Shown in pieces: positions 1 to 5,370 of a DNA stretch of 6,355 nucleotides. The translations under genes were made by a program, and so were the position numbers. Every line of letters begins with the position of its first letter. Position 1 is the first letter of the stretch. The DNA lies in NCBI GenBank assembly GCA_024225875.1, contig JAAEMD010000362.1:1-6355 (forward strand), written 5' to 3'. Source of the stretch: a bacterium. GTDB lineage: Bacteria; Margulisbacteria; Marinamargulisbacteria; JAAEMD01. The notes below the pieces were generated by a model. It was not told the origin of the DNA. It did not search any database and saw only the letters and a program-made list of their open reading frames with translations.

Positions 1-7
1 GAACATA

Positions 8-526
8 ATGAATGTAATGAGATGTGTGTATTTAGAGTTGATTTGGCATGACTTTGAAAGAAAAGATGTATTGATGGAAATTGAAAAAATCGTTAAAGAT
101 CTGGGTTATGGGTCGATAGATGAAAAATTTTTCGATCTTACAGCTAAAACACTGGATAACAAAGAAATAAAATTCAGTGATTACAAAGGTAAAGTTCTAG
201 TTATTGATTTCTGGGCAAGCTGGTGCCCTCCCTGTGTAATGGAAATCCCTCATTTTATTGAATTACAGAAAGAGTACAATGACTCTAATGTGCAGATCAT
301 TGGAATCTCCAAGGACAATAGTTCTGCAACTGTTAAAGAGTTCATAAAAAGAACTAATATTAATTATCCTGTAATTATGGATATGCCTGAACTCAGTGAT
401 TTTTTTGGCAGCATCACCAGTATCCCGACTACATTTATACTTGATAAAAATGCAAATATAATTGAAAAAGCAGTTGGTTACCGTGACAAGTCTTTTTTTG
501 AAAAAGAGATAGAGCAGTTACTTTAA
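8..526 (+). CDS. TlpA/ResA-like thiol-disulfide oxidoreductase (thioredoxin fold), start uncertain
   Basis: This is a thioredoxin-fold protein of the TlpA/ResA/AhpC-TSA group. The active-site motif WCPPC lies at residues 72-76, preceded by the typical strand KVLVIDFWASW. The conserved cis-proline is P140 in SIPTTF, and the family's pre-strand YPVIMD is at about 120-125. Relatives reduce disulfides of exported proteins such as apocytochrome c and are usually anchored by an N-terminal helix. None is visible here, so the protein is either cytoplasmic or its true N-terminus lies left of the window. No in-frame stop occurs between base 2 and the ATG at 8. An internal ATG at 74 would give a compact 150-residue protein beginning MEIEKIVKDLG; neither start has a good ribosome binding site. 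The stop is 24 bases before the DUF4416 gene, same strand, so it may lead the prepilin operon. The fold assignment is firm; substrate and location are unknown. Confidence 0.88.
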   Translation: MNVMRCVYLELIWHDFERKDVLMEIEKIVKDLGYGSIDEKFFDLTAKTLDNKEIKFSDYKGKVLVIDFWASWCPPCVMEIPHFIELQKEYNDSNVQIIGISKDNSSATVKEFIKRTNINYPVIMDMPELSDFFGSITSIPTTFILDKNANIIEKAVGYRDKSFFEKEIEQLL

Positions 527-550
527 TAAAATTAATATTTAAAAACTGTT

Positions 551-1081
551 ATGGGGAAGATAAAACCTTTTGTTGAAGTTAGTCTTTTCATAGGTTTGTT
601 ATATAAAAAAGATTATATATTTGAATCTTCAATAAAAAAAATAAAGCATCTATTCGGAAAGATAAAATACATATCTGACCCTTTTTTATTTTCTCATACA
701 AAATATTATAAAAACGAAATGGGCGATAACCTGGTTAAACGTTTTATCAGCATTGACAGTCTGTGGGAACCAGCCTGTATTTATAAAGCTAAAATCTGGA
801 CGAACGATATAGAAAATCAACATTTATCTAAAGGAAAAAGATTAATAAATATAGATCCGGGTAGCCTTTCACTATATAATATAATATTACTGACAACTAA
901 AAATTACTCACACAGGTTTCCTCTTAACCAGGGCATATATGGCGAAATATCTATGATTTACGACAAAACAGATAAGGAGTACAAACCCATGCCATGGACA
1001 TATCCGGACTATAAAACTACTGAATATCAGTCAACGTTTAAAAAAATAAGAGAATTTTATAAAGACAGGGTGAAACAATGA
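551..1081 (+). CDS. DUF4416 family protein
   Basis: I recognise this as a DUF4416 protein from conserved blocks: an opening strand SLFIGLLY, then YYKNEMG (52-58), a central NIDPG (100-104), HRFPLNQGIYGEI (121-133) and WTYPDY (149-154) near the C-terminus. The 176-residue length is normal for the family. Its biochemical function is not established; it has no signal peptide or membrane helix and should be cytoplasmic. The ATG at 551 lacks a Shine-Dalgarno sequence, but no better start keeps the first conserved strand. The stop codon overlaps the start of the prepilin peptidase (ATGA), implying translational coupling. Whether it has a role in pilus or secretion assembly is only a guess from position. 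Confidence 0.85.
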   Translation: MGKIKPFVEVSLFIGLLYKKDYIFESSIKKIKHLFGKIKYISDPFLFSHTKYYKNEMGDNLVKRFISIDSLWEPACIYKAKIWTNDIENQHLSKGKRLINIDPGSLSLYNIILLTTKNYSHRFPLNQGIYGEISMIYDKTDKEYKPMPWTYPDYKTTEYQSTFKKIREFYKDRVKQ

Positions 1082-1842
1082 ATATAATTACAGTATTATC
1101 TTATGTTTATACAGGTTTATCAGGGGCAGTATTTGGCAGTTTTTTTAATATGCTTATACACAGGATACCTCTTGAAGAAGATATTGTAGTTAAAAGATCT
1201 TACTGTCCAGCATGTAAACATAAGCTTTATTTTATGGATTTGATACCGCTGTTAAGTTACATCTTCCTTTTAGGTAAGTGTCGCCATTGTAAAGAAAAGA
1301 TATCCATACGATATTTTATTTGCGAATTATTATCAACAGTTTTAATACTGATATGCTGGCATTTGCTGGGTTTTAGTTTCATTTTTTTTAAAACATATTT
1401 TTTTCTTGCCTGTATGCTGGTTGTCTTATTTATAGATATTGAACACCATATTATACCTGACGTTATCAGCCTGCCGCTAATTATAATTGGAGCAGCCGTT
1501 TCTGTTTATGAAAAAGTAATAATAGATGCGATATATGGCCTGGTTACAGGCTTTTCGGTTTTTTTTATTATAGGACTCCTGGCAAAACTTTATTATAAGA
1601 AAACAGCATTAGGTTTCGGAGACATCAAGCTGATATCTGCAATAGGTTTATACTGGGGCCTGAAAATAACTGTTTTAACTACCTACTTCAGCTTCATATT
1701 TGGTGGAGCTGCGGGTCTATTTATGATTTTAACAGGGCTAAGAAAAAAAACCGATTATATAGCATTTGGACCTGCAATAATTGCAGCCCTTGTCTTTTCT
1801 ATAAGCTTCGGAAATAAGATATGGATAATGTATTTTGGGTAA
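1078..1842 (+). CDS. type IV prepilin peptidase / N-methyltransferase (PilD/GspO/ComC family, A24)
   Basis: This is a polytopic inner-membrane aspartic protease that removes class III leader peptides from prepilins and pseudopilins and N-methylates the new first residue. The N-terminal part has GSFFNMLIHRIP (20-31) and two zinc-type cysteine pairs, C43-P-A-C46 and C68-R-H-C71, typical of full bifunctional enzymes. Both catalytic aspartates are present: D120 in FIDIEHHIIPD and D182 in GFGDIKL. The membrane stretches and a late FGPAI motif (230-234) also fit. At 254 residues it is of normal length. The start overlaps the DUF4416 stop (ATGA) and is preceded by AGGGTG as a modest binding site. 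Four prepilin-like genes follow directly and are its likely substrates. Whether it should be called PilD, GspO or ComC cannot be settled without the missing machine components. Confidence 0.97.
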   Translation: MNIITVLSYVYTGLSGAVFGSFFNMLIHRIPLEEDIVVKRSYCPACKHKLYFMDLIPLLSYIFLLGKCRHCKEKISIRYFICELLSTVLILICWHLLGFSFIFFKTYFFLACMLVVLFIDIEHHIIPDVISLPLIIIGAAVSVYEKVIIDAIYGLVTGFSVFFIIGLLAKLYYKKTALGFGDIKLISAIGLYWGLKITVLTTYFSFIFGGAAGLFMILTGLRKKTDYIAFGPAIIAALVFSISFGNKIWIMYFG

Positions 1843-1847
1843 AAGTA

Positions 1848-2279
1848 ATGTTTTCTAGACGCTTTACAGCTATAACAGGGGTTTCAATCATAGAGCTTAG
1901 TATTTCCTTATTATTTATTTCTATTTTACTATTCACAGTTTTCCCCCTTGCACCTGTCATTAAACAAAAAATACAGTGCACTTATTTTGCTAACAATTTA
2001 TATCATATGATGAGTTATGCCAGAACTTTTTCTTTAGCAAAAGACATGGATTCTATAATTTTATCAGATAATGATACAGTACAGATTATTGCAGATAATA
2101 AAGCTGTAATTTCAAATAATGTACCGGCTGCTTTAGAATTGACTATTAATAATAGAGGAAAACTGGGGTTTACTTCCAGAGGAACAACAAAATATTCAGG
2201 CACCGTACGGGTAAAAAATAAAGATACGGAAAAAAAAGTCACTTTAGCAGTAGGACACGGGAAATTATCAATAAAATAA
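1848..2279 (+). CDS. GspH/FimT/ComGD-like minor pseudopilin
   Basis: The protein begins with a basic leader MFSRRFTAITG, predicted to be cut after G11. A hydrophobic helix VSIIELSISLLFISILLF follows, with the essential glutamate at mature position +5 (E16). The rest is a soluble domain ending in a beta-rich stretch, LGFTSRGTTKYSGTVRV then VTLAVGHGKLSI, reminiscent of the C-terminal strands of GspH, FimT and ComGD. I chose ATG 1848, five bases after the peptidase stop with GGGT upstream, because it gives a short charged leader. An in-frame ATG at 1821 overlapping the peptidase would add nine residues. It is the first of four consecutive pseudopilin-like genes, in the H position of the classical H-I-J-K order. 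Prepilin class is certain; the exact subfamily is inferred. Confidence 0.85.
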   Translation: MFSRRFTAITGVSIIELSISLLFISILLFTVFPLAPVIKQKIQCTYFANNLYHMMSYARTFSLAKDMDSIILSDNDTVQIIADNKAVISNNVPAALELTINNRGKLGFTSRGTTKYSGTVRVKNKDTEKKVTLAVGHGKLSIK

Positions 2280-2575
2280 TGCATAAAAAAAAAGGTTTTT
2301 TTTTAGTTGAATTATTAATTTCAATATCTATATTTACAGTATTTACAGGAATCACAACTTTTTATTTTTCACAACTCTCTAAACAGTTTCAAAAAGCTGG
2401 ATTGATAAAGCAGGAATTAAAAAGCACAGAAAATAATTTTGAAAGAATTATTGCCGGACAATATATTAAGCCCCCGGATAATATTAAATACAAAACAATT
2501 GACCGCCATATAAAAAAAATAGTAGTTAACCTTACCGGTTACAGAAAAATGGAACTTATAATTGAGGAAGAATAA
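2279..2575 (+). CDS. GspI-like minor pseudopilin, unusually short
   Basis: The leader MHKKKG ends in glycine (G6) and is followed by FFLVELLISISIFTVF, with phenylalanine at mature +1 and glutamate at +5 (E11): a textbook class III signal. The mature protein has only 92 residues, shorter than typical GspI. Its C-terminal IKKIVVNLTGYRKMELII resembles the closing strands of GspI, which supports the I assignment alongside gene order. The start forms TAATG with the preceding stop, so translation is probably coupled. In type II systems GspI binds GspJ and GspK to form the pilus tip complex. ComGE is an alternative name if this is a competence machine. Confidence 0.82.
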   Translation: MHKKKGFFLVELLISISIFTVFTGITTFYFSQLSKQFQKAGLIKQELKSTENNFERIIAGQYIKPPDNIKYKTIDRHIKKIVVNLTGYRKMELIIEEE

Positions 2576-3017
2576 ATGGTATAAACAAAAAAATGCTTTT
2601 CTATTAATGGAAGCTGTTATAACTACTTCTATATTACTGATAATAATGCCTGTTATAACTGAAACTTACCTGTTCATTCAGAAAAAAATAAATCAGATAC
2701 AGGTGCAGATGTTAACTGAAACAGAACTTGACTATATAACACAGTATATAAGATCTGATTTAAGAAAAATTGCAACTATCAGGGATTGTTTTAACAGTAA
2801 TTTATACTTTAAGAATATAAACAATGAAAGTATTGAGTATTCTATAAAAAATGATCATATAAGAAGAAAAAAAAACAGTATAAATACCTTTTATATCTCT
2901 GACAAAATAGCTGTTTATAGTTTTAAACCTGTTATCACAAATAAATTAATTACCTTGAAATTAGATACCAGCCTTGGAACAGAAGAAATCTGTGTTTACC
3001 TGCCGGGCCTGAAATGA
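2562..3017 (+). CDS. GspJ/ComGF-like minor pseudopilin with TTG start and Ala at the cleavage site
   Basis: The basic leader MRKNKWYKQKNA is followed by FLLMEAVITTSILLIIMPVI. Aligning the glutamate E17 at mature +5 puts alanine A12, not glycine, at position -1. A long coiled-coil-prone segment (about 36-65) and a strand-rich C-terminal half containing IEYSIKNDHIRRKKN follow, as in GspJ and ComGF, where such a strand and turn precede the closing beta strands. The start must be TTG at 2562: the codon just upstream is a stop (2559-2561) and no ATG is in frame before the leader. This start lies inside the previous gene, a 14-base overlap, with GGA eight bases upstream. The stop overlaps the next gene's start (ATGA). 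Confidence 0.83.
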   Translation: MRKNKWYKQKNAFLLMEAVITTSILLIIMPVITETYLFIQKKINQIQVQMLTETELDYITQYIRSDLRKIATIRDCFNSNLYFKNINNESIEYSIKNDHIRRKKNSINTFYISDKIAVYSFKPVITNKLITLKLDTSLGTEEICVYLPGLK

Positions 3018-3457
3018 ATATCATAAAATCTTCTATATATAGACAGAGAAAGTATAATAGAGGAGCTGCAATTCTTCTGGTTTTAGTACTGATTAGTATT
3101 ATTTTACTCGAAATAATGTTTTTAACTAAAGGTTTTCTATGGTTCTGCAAAAATACAGACATAGAATACTACAGGATAAAAACATATTATCTGGCTGTTT
3201 CAGGAAAAGCCTTTATTAAAAATAATTTTGATGAAATACCTTTTTTTCAGGAACCAGCATCAAAAGAAAGTATATACAACAGCATTAGCAGTGCTTTTTT
3301 TGTTAATACTGACATTGATGGTGATATTTATTTAATAAAAACAGTGGACAATATATATTCAATTGGTATTTGTGAAAATAGTTATCGTGCTATTATAAGA
3401 TTTGCATATCATATAGATGATAAAAAAGTAGTTATTGATGAATGGGAAAAAATATAA
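3014..3457 (+). CDS. GspK/PilX/ComGG-like minor pseudopilin (short form)
   Basis: A long basic leader (17 residues ending KYNRG) precedes AAILLVLVLISIILLEIMF. Mature position +5 is leucine, not glutamate; lack of Glu+5 is a known hallmark of GspK among the minor pseudopilins. The segment YYRIKTYYLAVSGKAFI (52-68) matches the pattern seen after the first helix in GspK and PilX. The protein is 147 residues, about half of a typical GspK, so the large inserted alpha domain appears to be missing; PilX- or ComGG-like proteins of this size exist. It closes the H-I-J-K-like series, overlapping the previous stop by four bases, and overlaps the following membrane-protein gene by one base. Confidence 0.75.
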   Translation: MNIIKSSIYRQRKYNRGAAILLVLVLISIILLEIMFLTKGFLWFCKNTDIEYYRIKTYYLAVSGKAFIKNNFDEIPFFQEPASKESIYNSISSAFFVNTDIDGDIYLIKTVDNIYSIGICENSYRAIIRFAYHIDDKKVVIDEWEKI

Positions 3458-3702
3458 TGCCAGATACTATAATAGATCACATTTCTTATTATTATTTTAC
3501 TGACTGGATTGGTATGGCTCTGATTTTTTCAGGCGTATTTTCTCTGGGCAATCAAAAACGTTACGGATTTATATTCGGGCTGTTGAGTAATATTTCCTGG
3601 TTTGCTTTTGGCATTCTTTCTGCAAGTATAGCTACTATACTGGCAAATGTTATTCTGTTTATTCTAAATCTTAGAGGATATATTAAGTGGAACCATAAAT
3701 AA
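3457..3702 (+). CDS. small three-helix membrane protein, SWEET/PnuC-like half unit
   Basis: A predicted 81-residue integral membrane protein with three hydrophobic helices at about 15-31, 36-55 and 58-74. Short charged turns (GNQKR, then NLRGYIKW at the C-terminus) separate or follow them. One three-helix bundle of this length is the size of a SemiSWEET or half of a PnuC-type vitamin transporter, and the spacing of Trp, Asn and Gly residues resembles small PnuC-like proteins. The substrate cannot be read from sequence, and the similarity is by eye only. I prefer ATG 3457, which forms TAATG with the upstream stop and has GGGAAAA at 3444-3450. An in-frame ATG at 3442 would add five residues. 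It seems to be the last gene of the pilin operon. Confidence 0.7.
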   Translation: MPDTIIDHISYYYFTDWIGMALIFSGVFSLGNQKRYGFIFGLLSNISWFAFGILSASIATILANVILFILNLRGYIKWNHK

Positions 3703-3830
3703 GAACTCTCTTGTACCTGATCAAAAAACACAGGAAACCTGCTGAATATCACCCATCCAGGGCTACCTGCAAAAAGTTAGACTTATACCCTGATATCCAC
3801 AGCCTTCAACAAGAGCGTTTTACTCCAGAC
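3703..3830. other. convergent intergenic gap without clear terminator
   Basis: This 128-bp gap lies between two convergent genes. It holds small hairpins such as CAGG-aaa-CCTG (3731-3741) and CAGG-gcta-CCTG (3758-3769), and a distant 7-base complementarity (3708-3714 with 3809-3815). None is followed by a T-run on either strand. I see no gene, and termination of the operon here may be rho-dependent. Confidence 0.4.
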
Positions 3831-4763
3831 TCATAAATTATGTTTATCATTTAAGTAAAGAAGCGCATATAAACTTTTTAAATACGGAACTCTGATATTC
3901 TTTTTATCTGCAAAACGAACTGCATTACCTAATATAGCTTCCACTTCCATTTTTTTACTGTTCTCATAATCAAGGAGCATGCTTGTTTTATAAGGAGTCA
4001 TTTTAAGAGTAGCATCAATATTAGATTCAATAACTTTATCATTAAGATTGCAGTTATCAGCTTCTGCTAGAATAAACACTTCTTTCATTACATTTCTTAT
4101 CAGCTCCACTGATGGTTCAGAGTCCAGCATTTGTTTAGTATTTATCCCCCCCCCAATAACAGAAACAGGATTAAATGGCGCATTCCAGACCAGCTTTTTC
4201 CATCGTGTTCTTTCAATATTATCAGATAATTCACATGTAATATTAACGCTCCTGAATAGATCACAAAGCAGTCTGGTCTTTGTCGAAACACCTTCTGGGA
4301 AAAGACCAAAAGCCAGCTTTCCGTAATCATGATGAGTAATATGTCCAGAAGATAACTGGGTTAAGCAAACGAAAGCCAGTCCACTTATTATCTCATTTTT
4401 CGGAAAAGCTTTTAGTACAGGCCCTTCTATTTTAATACCGTTTTGTAATAATACAATAGAGGTATCCGGCTTTACTGCAGGCAATATAATTTTCGGAATA
4501 TTAATCTCAGGAAGAACTTTTGTTGTAACTATTATATAGTCCGGGTCCCCATTATAATTCTCTATATTATTTACTACCTGCTTCGGCTTAAATATAAAGT
4601 CTCCAAGAGGGCTTTTTATTGAAAAACCATTTTCTTTTACATTGATAAAGTTTGATCGGCATACAGTTGATACATCAGCACCGGCCTGAGCTAATTTAGC
4701 TCCATAAAAAGCACCTATAGCTCCAGCTCCAAAAATAAGTATTTCAGGTTTGTATCCTGCCAT
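3831..4763 (-). CDS. panE: 2-dehydropantoate 2-reductase (ketopantoate reductase)
   Basis: This enzyme makes pantoate from ketopantoate with NADPH in the pathway to vitamin B5 and coenzyme A, in the cytoplasm. The Rossmann motif GAGAIG is at 12-17, with R36 placed to bind the NADPH 2'-phosphate and K82 in VTTK. By alignment from memory to the E. coli enzyme, N108 (LLQNG), catalytic K190 and N194 (WKKLVWN), S261 (SMLLD) and E273 match its N98, K176, N180, S244 and E256. The length of 310 residues is normal. Gly204-206 are encoded by a run of nine G, a possible slippage site. The binding site upstream of the ATG is weak (TAAGTAA). It is transcribed towards the pilin operon and has no operon partner in the window. 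Other ApbA/PanE-family reductases of unknown substrate exist, so the substrate is likely, not certain. Confidence 0.92.
   Translation of the reverse strand: MAGYKPEILIFGAGAIGAFYGAKLAQAGADVSTVCRSNFINVKENGFSIKSPLGDFIFKPKQVVNNIENYNGDPDYIIVTTKVLPEINIPKIILPAVKPDTSIVLLQNGIKIEGPVLKAFPKNEIISGLAFVCLTQLSSGHITHHDYGKLAFGLFPEGVSTKTRLLCDLFRSVNITCELSDNIERTRWKKLVWNAPFNPVSVIGGGINTKQMLDSEPSVELIRNVMKEVFILAEADNCNLNDKVIESNIDATLKMTPYKTSMLLDYENSKKMEVEAILGNAVRFADKKNIRVPYLKSLYALLYLNDKHNL
4146..4154 (-). repeat. homopolymer tract of nine G in panE coding strand
   Basis: The + strand shows nine consecutive C, read as three glycine codons (204-206) in panE. In the coding strand, one base more gives Gly-Gly-Gly-Asp-Lys-Tyr-stop and one base less gives Gly-Gly-Gly-stop. 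Either slip would therefore truncate the enzyme just after the catalytic-lysine segment and remove the C-terminal domain. Confidence 0.9.
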
Positions 4764-4792
4764 TTACTTATAATAAAATAATCTAATATACT
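4763..4792 (+). promoter_or_regulatory. candidate promoter for a + strand transcript
   Basis: TTTACT at 4763-4768 and TATACT at 4787-4792, separated by 18 bases, resemble the -35 and -10 boxes of a housekeeping promoter. Transcription would begin near 4799, just before the large hairpin. The region is AT-rich, so chance matches are expected; the call leans on the terminator further down. Confidence 0.35.
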
Positions 4793-4805
4793 TTGTCATG
4801 CACTT

Positions 4806-4921
4806 TATAGCTGCTACAAATTGAAGTGTCCGTTTAAATGGCTTAGTGCAGTGTACTTGCGTACATAAACGAAGTCATTTGAAAACTTCAGTGTCGGACA
4901 TTTTACTTTGGAACAGCTATA
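4806..4921 (+). repeat. long imperfect inverted repeat / multi-segment hairpin
   Basis: Five nested paired segments can be read directly: 4806-4813 with 4914-4921 (8 bp, TATAGCTG/CAGCTATA), 4817-4820 with 4907-4910 (4 bp), 4824-4832 with 4895-4903 (9 bp, one G-U), 4836-4844 with 4872-4880 (9 bp, one G-U), and 4852-4856 with 4861-4865 (5 bp closing a TTGC tetraloop). The two outer internal loops are symmetric 3x3. About 35 base pairs in 116 nt is far beyond random expectation. The outermost repeat flanked by TA could also suit a small transposon-derived element. Confidence 0.75.
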
Positions 4922-4931
4922 TACCAGAAAC

Positions 4932-4955
4932 CAGCTAAGAAAACAGCTAAGAAAC
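4932..4955 (+). repeat. tandem 12-mer, two copies
   Basis: CAGCTAAGAAAA (4932-4943) is directly followed by CAGCTAAGAAAC (4944-4955), 11 of 12 identical. It lies just after the large hairpin, whose 3' arm also begins CAGCTA. It may be a single-stranded linker or a recent small duplication within the candidate RNA. Confidence 0.8.
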
Positions 4956-4969
4956 GCAAGTGTCGTTTT

Positions 4970-5121
4970 AAAGCACCTTTCTACGTCCTGTATTTTGCCC
5001 AGGGATAAATGCTATGGCATAACCATTTATTACGGTTGCATCTAATGAGCAGATCGGATTACGGTGCTTTGATATTTCATTATTCTAACCTCAGGGTTTG
5101 TTTGATCTGCTTTAAATCAAA
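4970..5121 (+). other. long-range complementary segments, pseudoknot-like order
   Basis: AAAGCACC (4970-4977) is complementary to GGTGCTTT (5063-5070). GAGCAGATC (5047-5055) pairs with 5104-5112, extendable to 13 positions with wobble pairs through 5059/5100. Because 5047-5055 lies inside the first pair and its partner outside, both together would form a pseudoknot. TTTGAT (5101-5106) can alternatively form a local hairpin with ATCAAA (5116-5121), which would compete with the second pairing. Confidence 0.5.
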
Positions 5122-5192
5122 TTATATACTCGGAGGCCTTTTTTTGTCTTAAAATTGTATTTCCCAAAACAAAATTGAACCTTTTCTATTTG

Positions 5193-5216
5193 AACTCAGG
5201 CGTAGTCTGAGTTTTT
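5193..5216 (+). terminator. rho-independent terminator, + strand
   Basis: The stem AACTCAG/CTGAGTT (7 bp) with a 7-base loop is followed by a T-run ending at 5216 and further T-rich sequence. In the opposite orientation the stem is not followed by T, so it works on the + strand only. No + strand gene lies upstream within the gap, which implies an RNA transcribed from there. Confidence 0.65.
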
Positions 5217-5354
5217 CATTTTCCCCGGACGGTAGTGAGAAAAAGTCGAAATTTACAACACTATATATCAATACATTATTTCAACAATTGTTCACGATAA
5301 AACAATTACAAGGATTACAATATCCAGATAAATTAACAATTATTATAATAAACA
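5217..5354. promoter_or_regulatory. AT-rich upstream region of the orphan-rpe pair
   Basis: This stretch should carry the promoter for the next two genes. TACAAT (5316-5321) and TATAAT (5344-5349) are possible -10 boxes, but neither has a good -35 at standard spacing. AACAATT occurs three times (5283, 5301, 5335), the first inside the perfect 10-base palindrome AACAATTGTT (5283-5292). This could be a regulator site or chance in AT-rich DNA. Confidence 0.25.
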
Positions 5355-5363
5355 AGAAGGAGG
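5355..5363 (+). promoter_or_regulatory. strong ribosome binding site
   Basis: AGAAGGAGG lies seven bases before the ATG at 5371 and is almost fully complementary to the 16S rRNA 3' end. It is by far the best Shine-Dalgarno sequence in the window, fixes the start of the small gene, and suggests it is highly translated. Confidence 0.85.
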
Positions 5364-5370
5364 CAGCTAT

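Larger units (their letters stand above)
4799..5216 (+). ncRNA. candidate structured non-coding RNA or leader, family not recognised
   Basis: About 420 bases without a credible protein gene contain strong RNA-like structure: an extended hairpin (4806-4921), a tandem 12-mer, several long-range complementary segments, and a rho-independent terminator at the 3' end on the + strand. The upstream gene, panE, runs the other way, so the terminator must end a transcript that starts in this gap. I looked for signatures of RNase P RNA, tmRNA, SRP RNA and common riboswitches (cobalamin, TPP, FMN, glycine, c-di-GMP, T-box) and found none. The exact ends, and whether it is free-standing or a leader of the downstream genes, are inference. 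Confidence 0.4.

Noticed and set aside
2015..2284. 89-codon open frame on the minus strand opposite the GspH-like gene
   Set aside because: It lies antisense to a clear prepilin gene and has no signal or family features of its own.
3708..3815. Distant complementarity CTCTTGT/ACAAGAG in the convergent gap, possible terminator or element ends
   Set aside because: Only 7 bp with a loop of over 90 bases and just a short T-run; likely chance.
4048..4326. 92-codon open frame on the + strand opposite panE
   Set aside because: It is antisense to well-conserved panE motifs, has no binding site and no recognisable domain.
4883..5008. Open stretch on the + strand encoding PAKKTAKKRK, like the tail of a histone H1-type protein
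   Set aside because: It has no start codon and only about 41 codons, and the lysine-rich part is simply the translation of the tandem 12-mer within the structured region.
5131..5145. GGAGGCC followed by seven T, resembling a terminator or a ribosome binding site
   Set aside because: No upstream partner for a real stem was found, and the only nearby start codon is followed by a stop after one codon.
4764..5370. Known RNA families (RNase P, tmRNA, SRP RNA, 6S, common riboswitches) or a CRISPR array
   Set aside because: No diagnostic conserved motifs were seen on either strand, the hairpin does not have the size and central bubble of 6S RNA, and there are no regularly spaced repeats.
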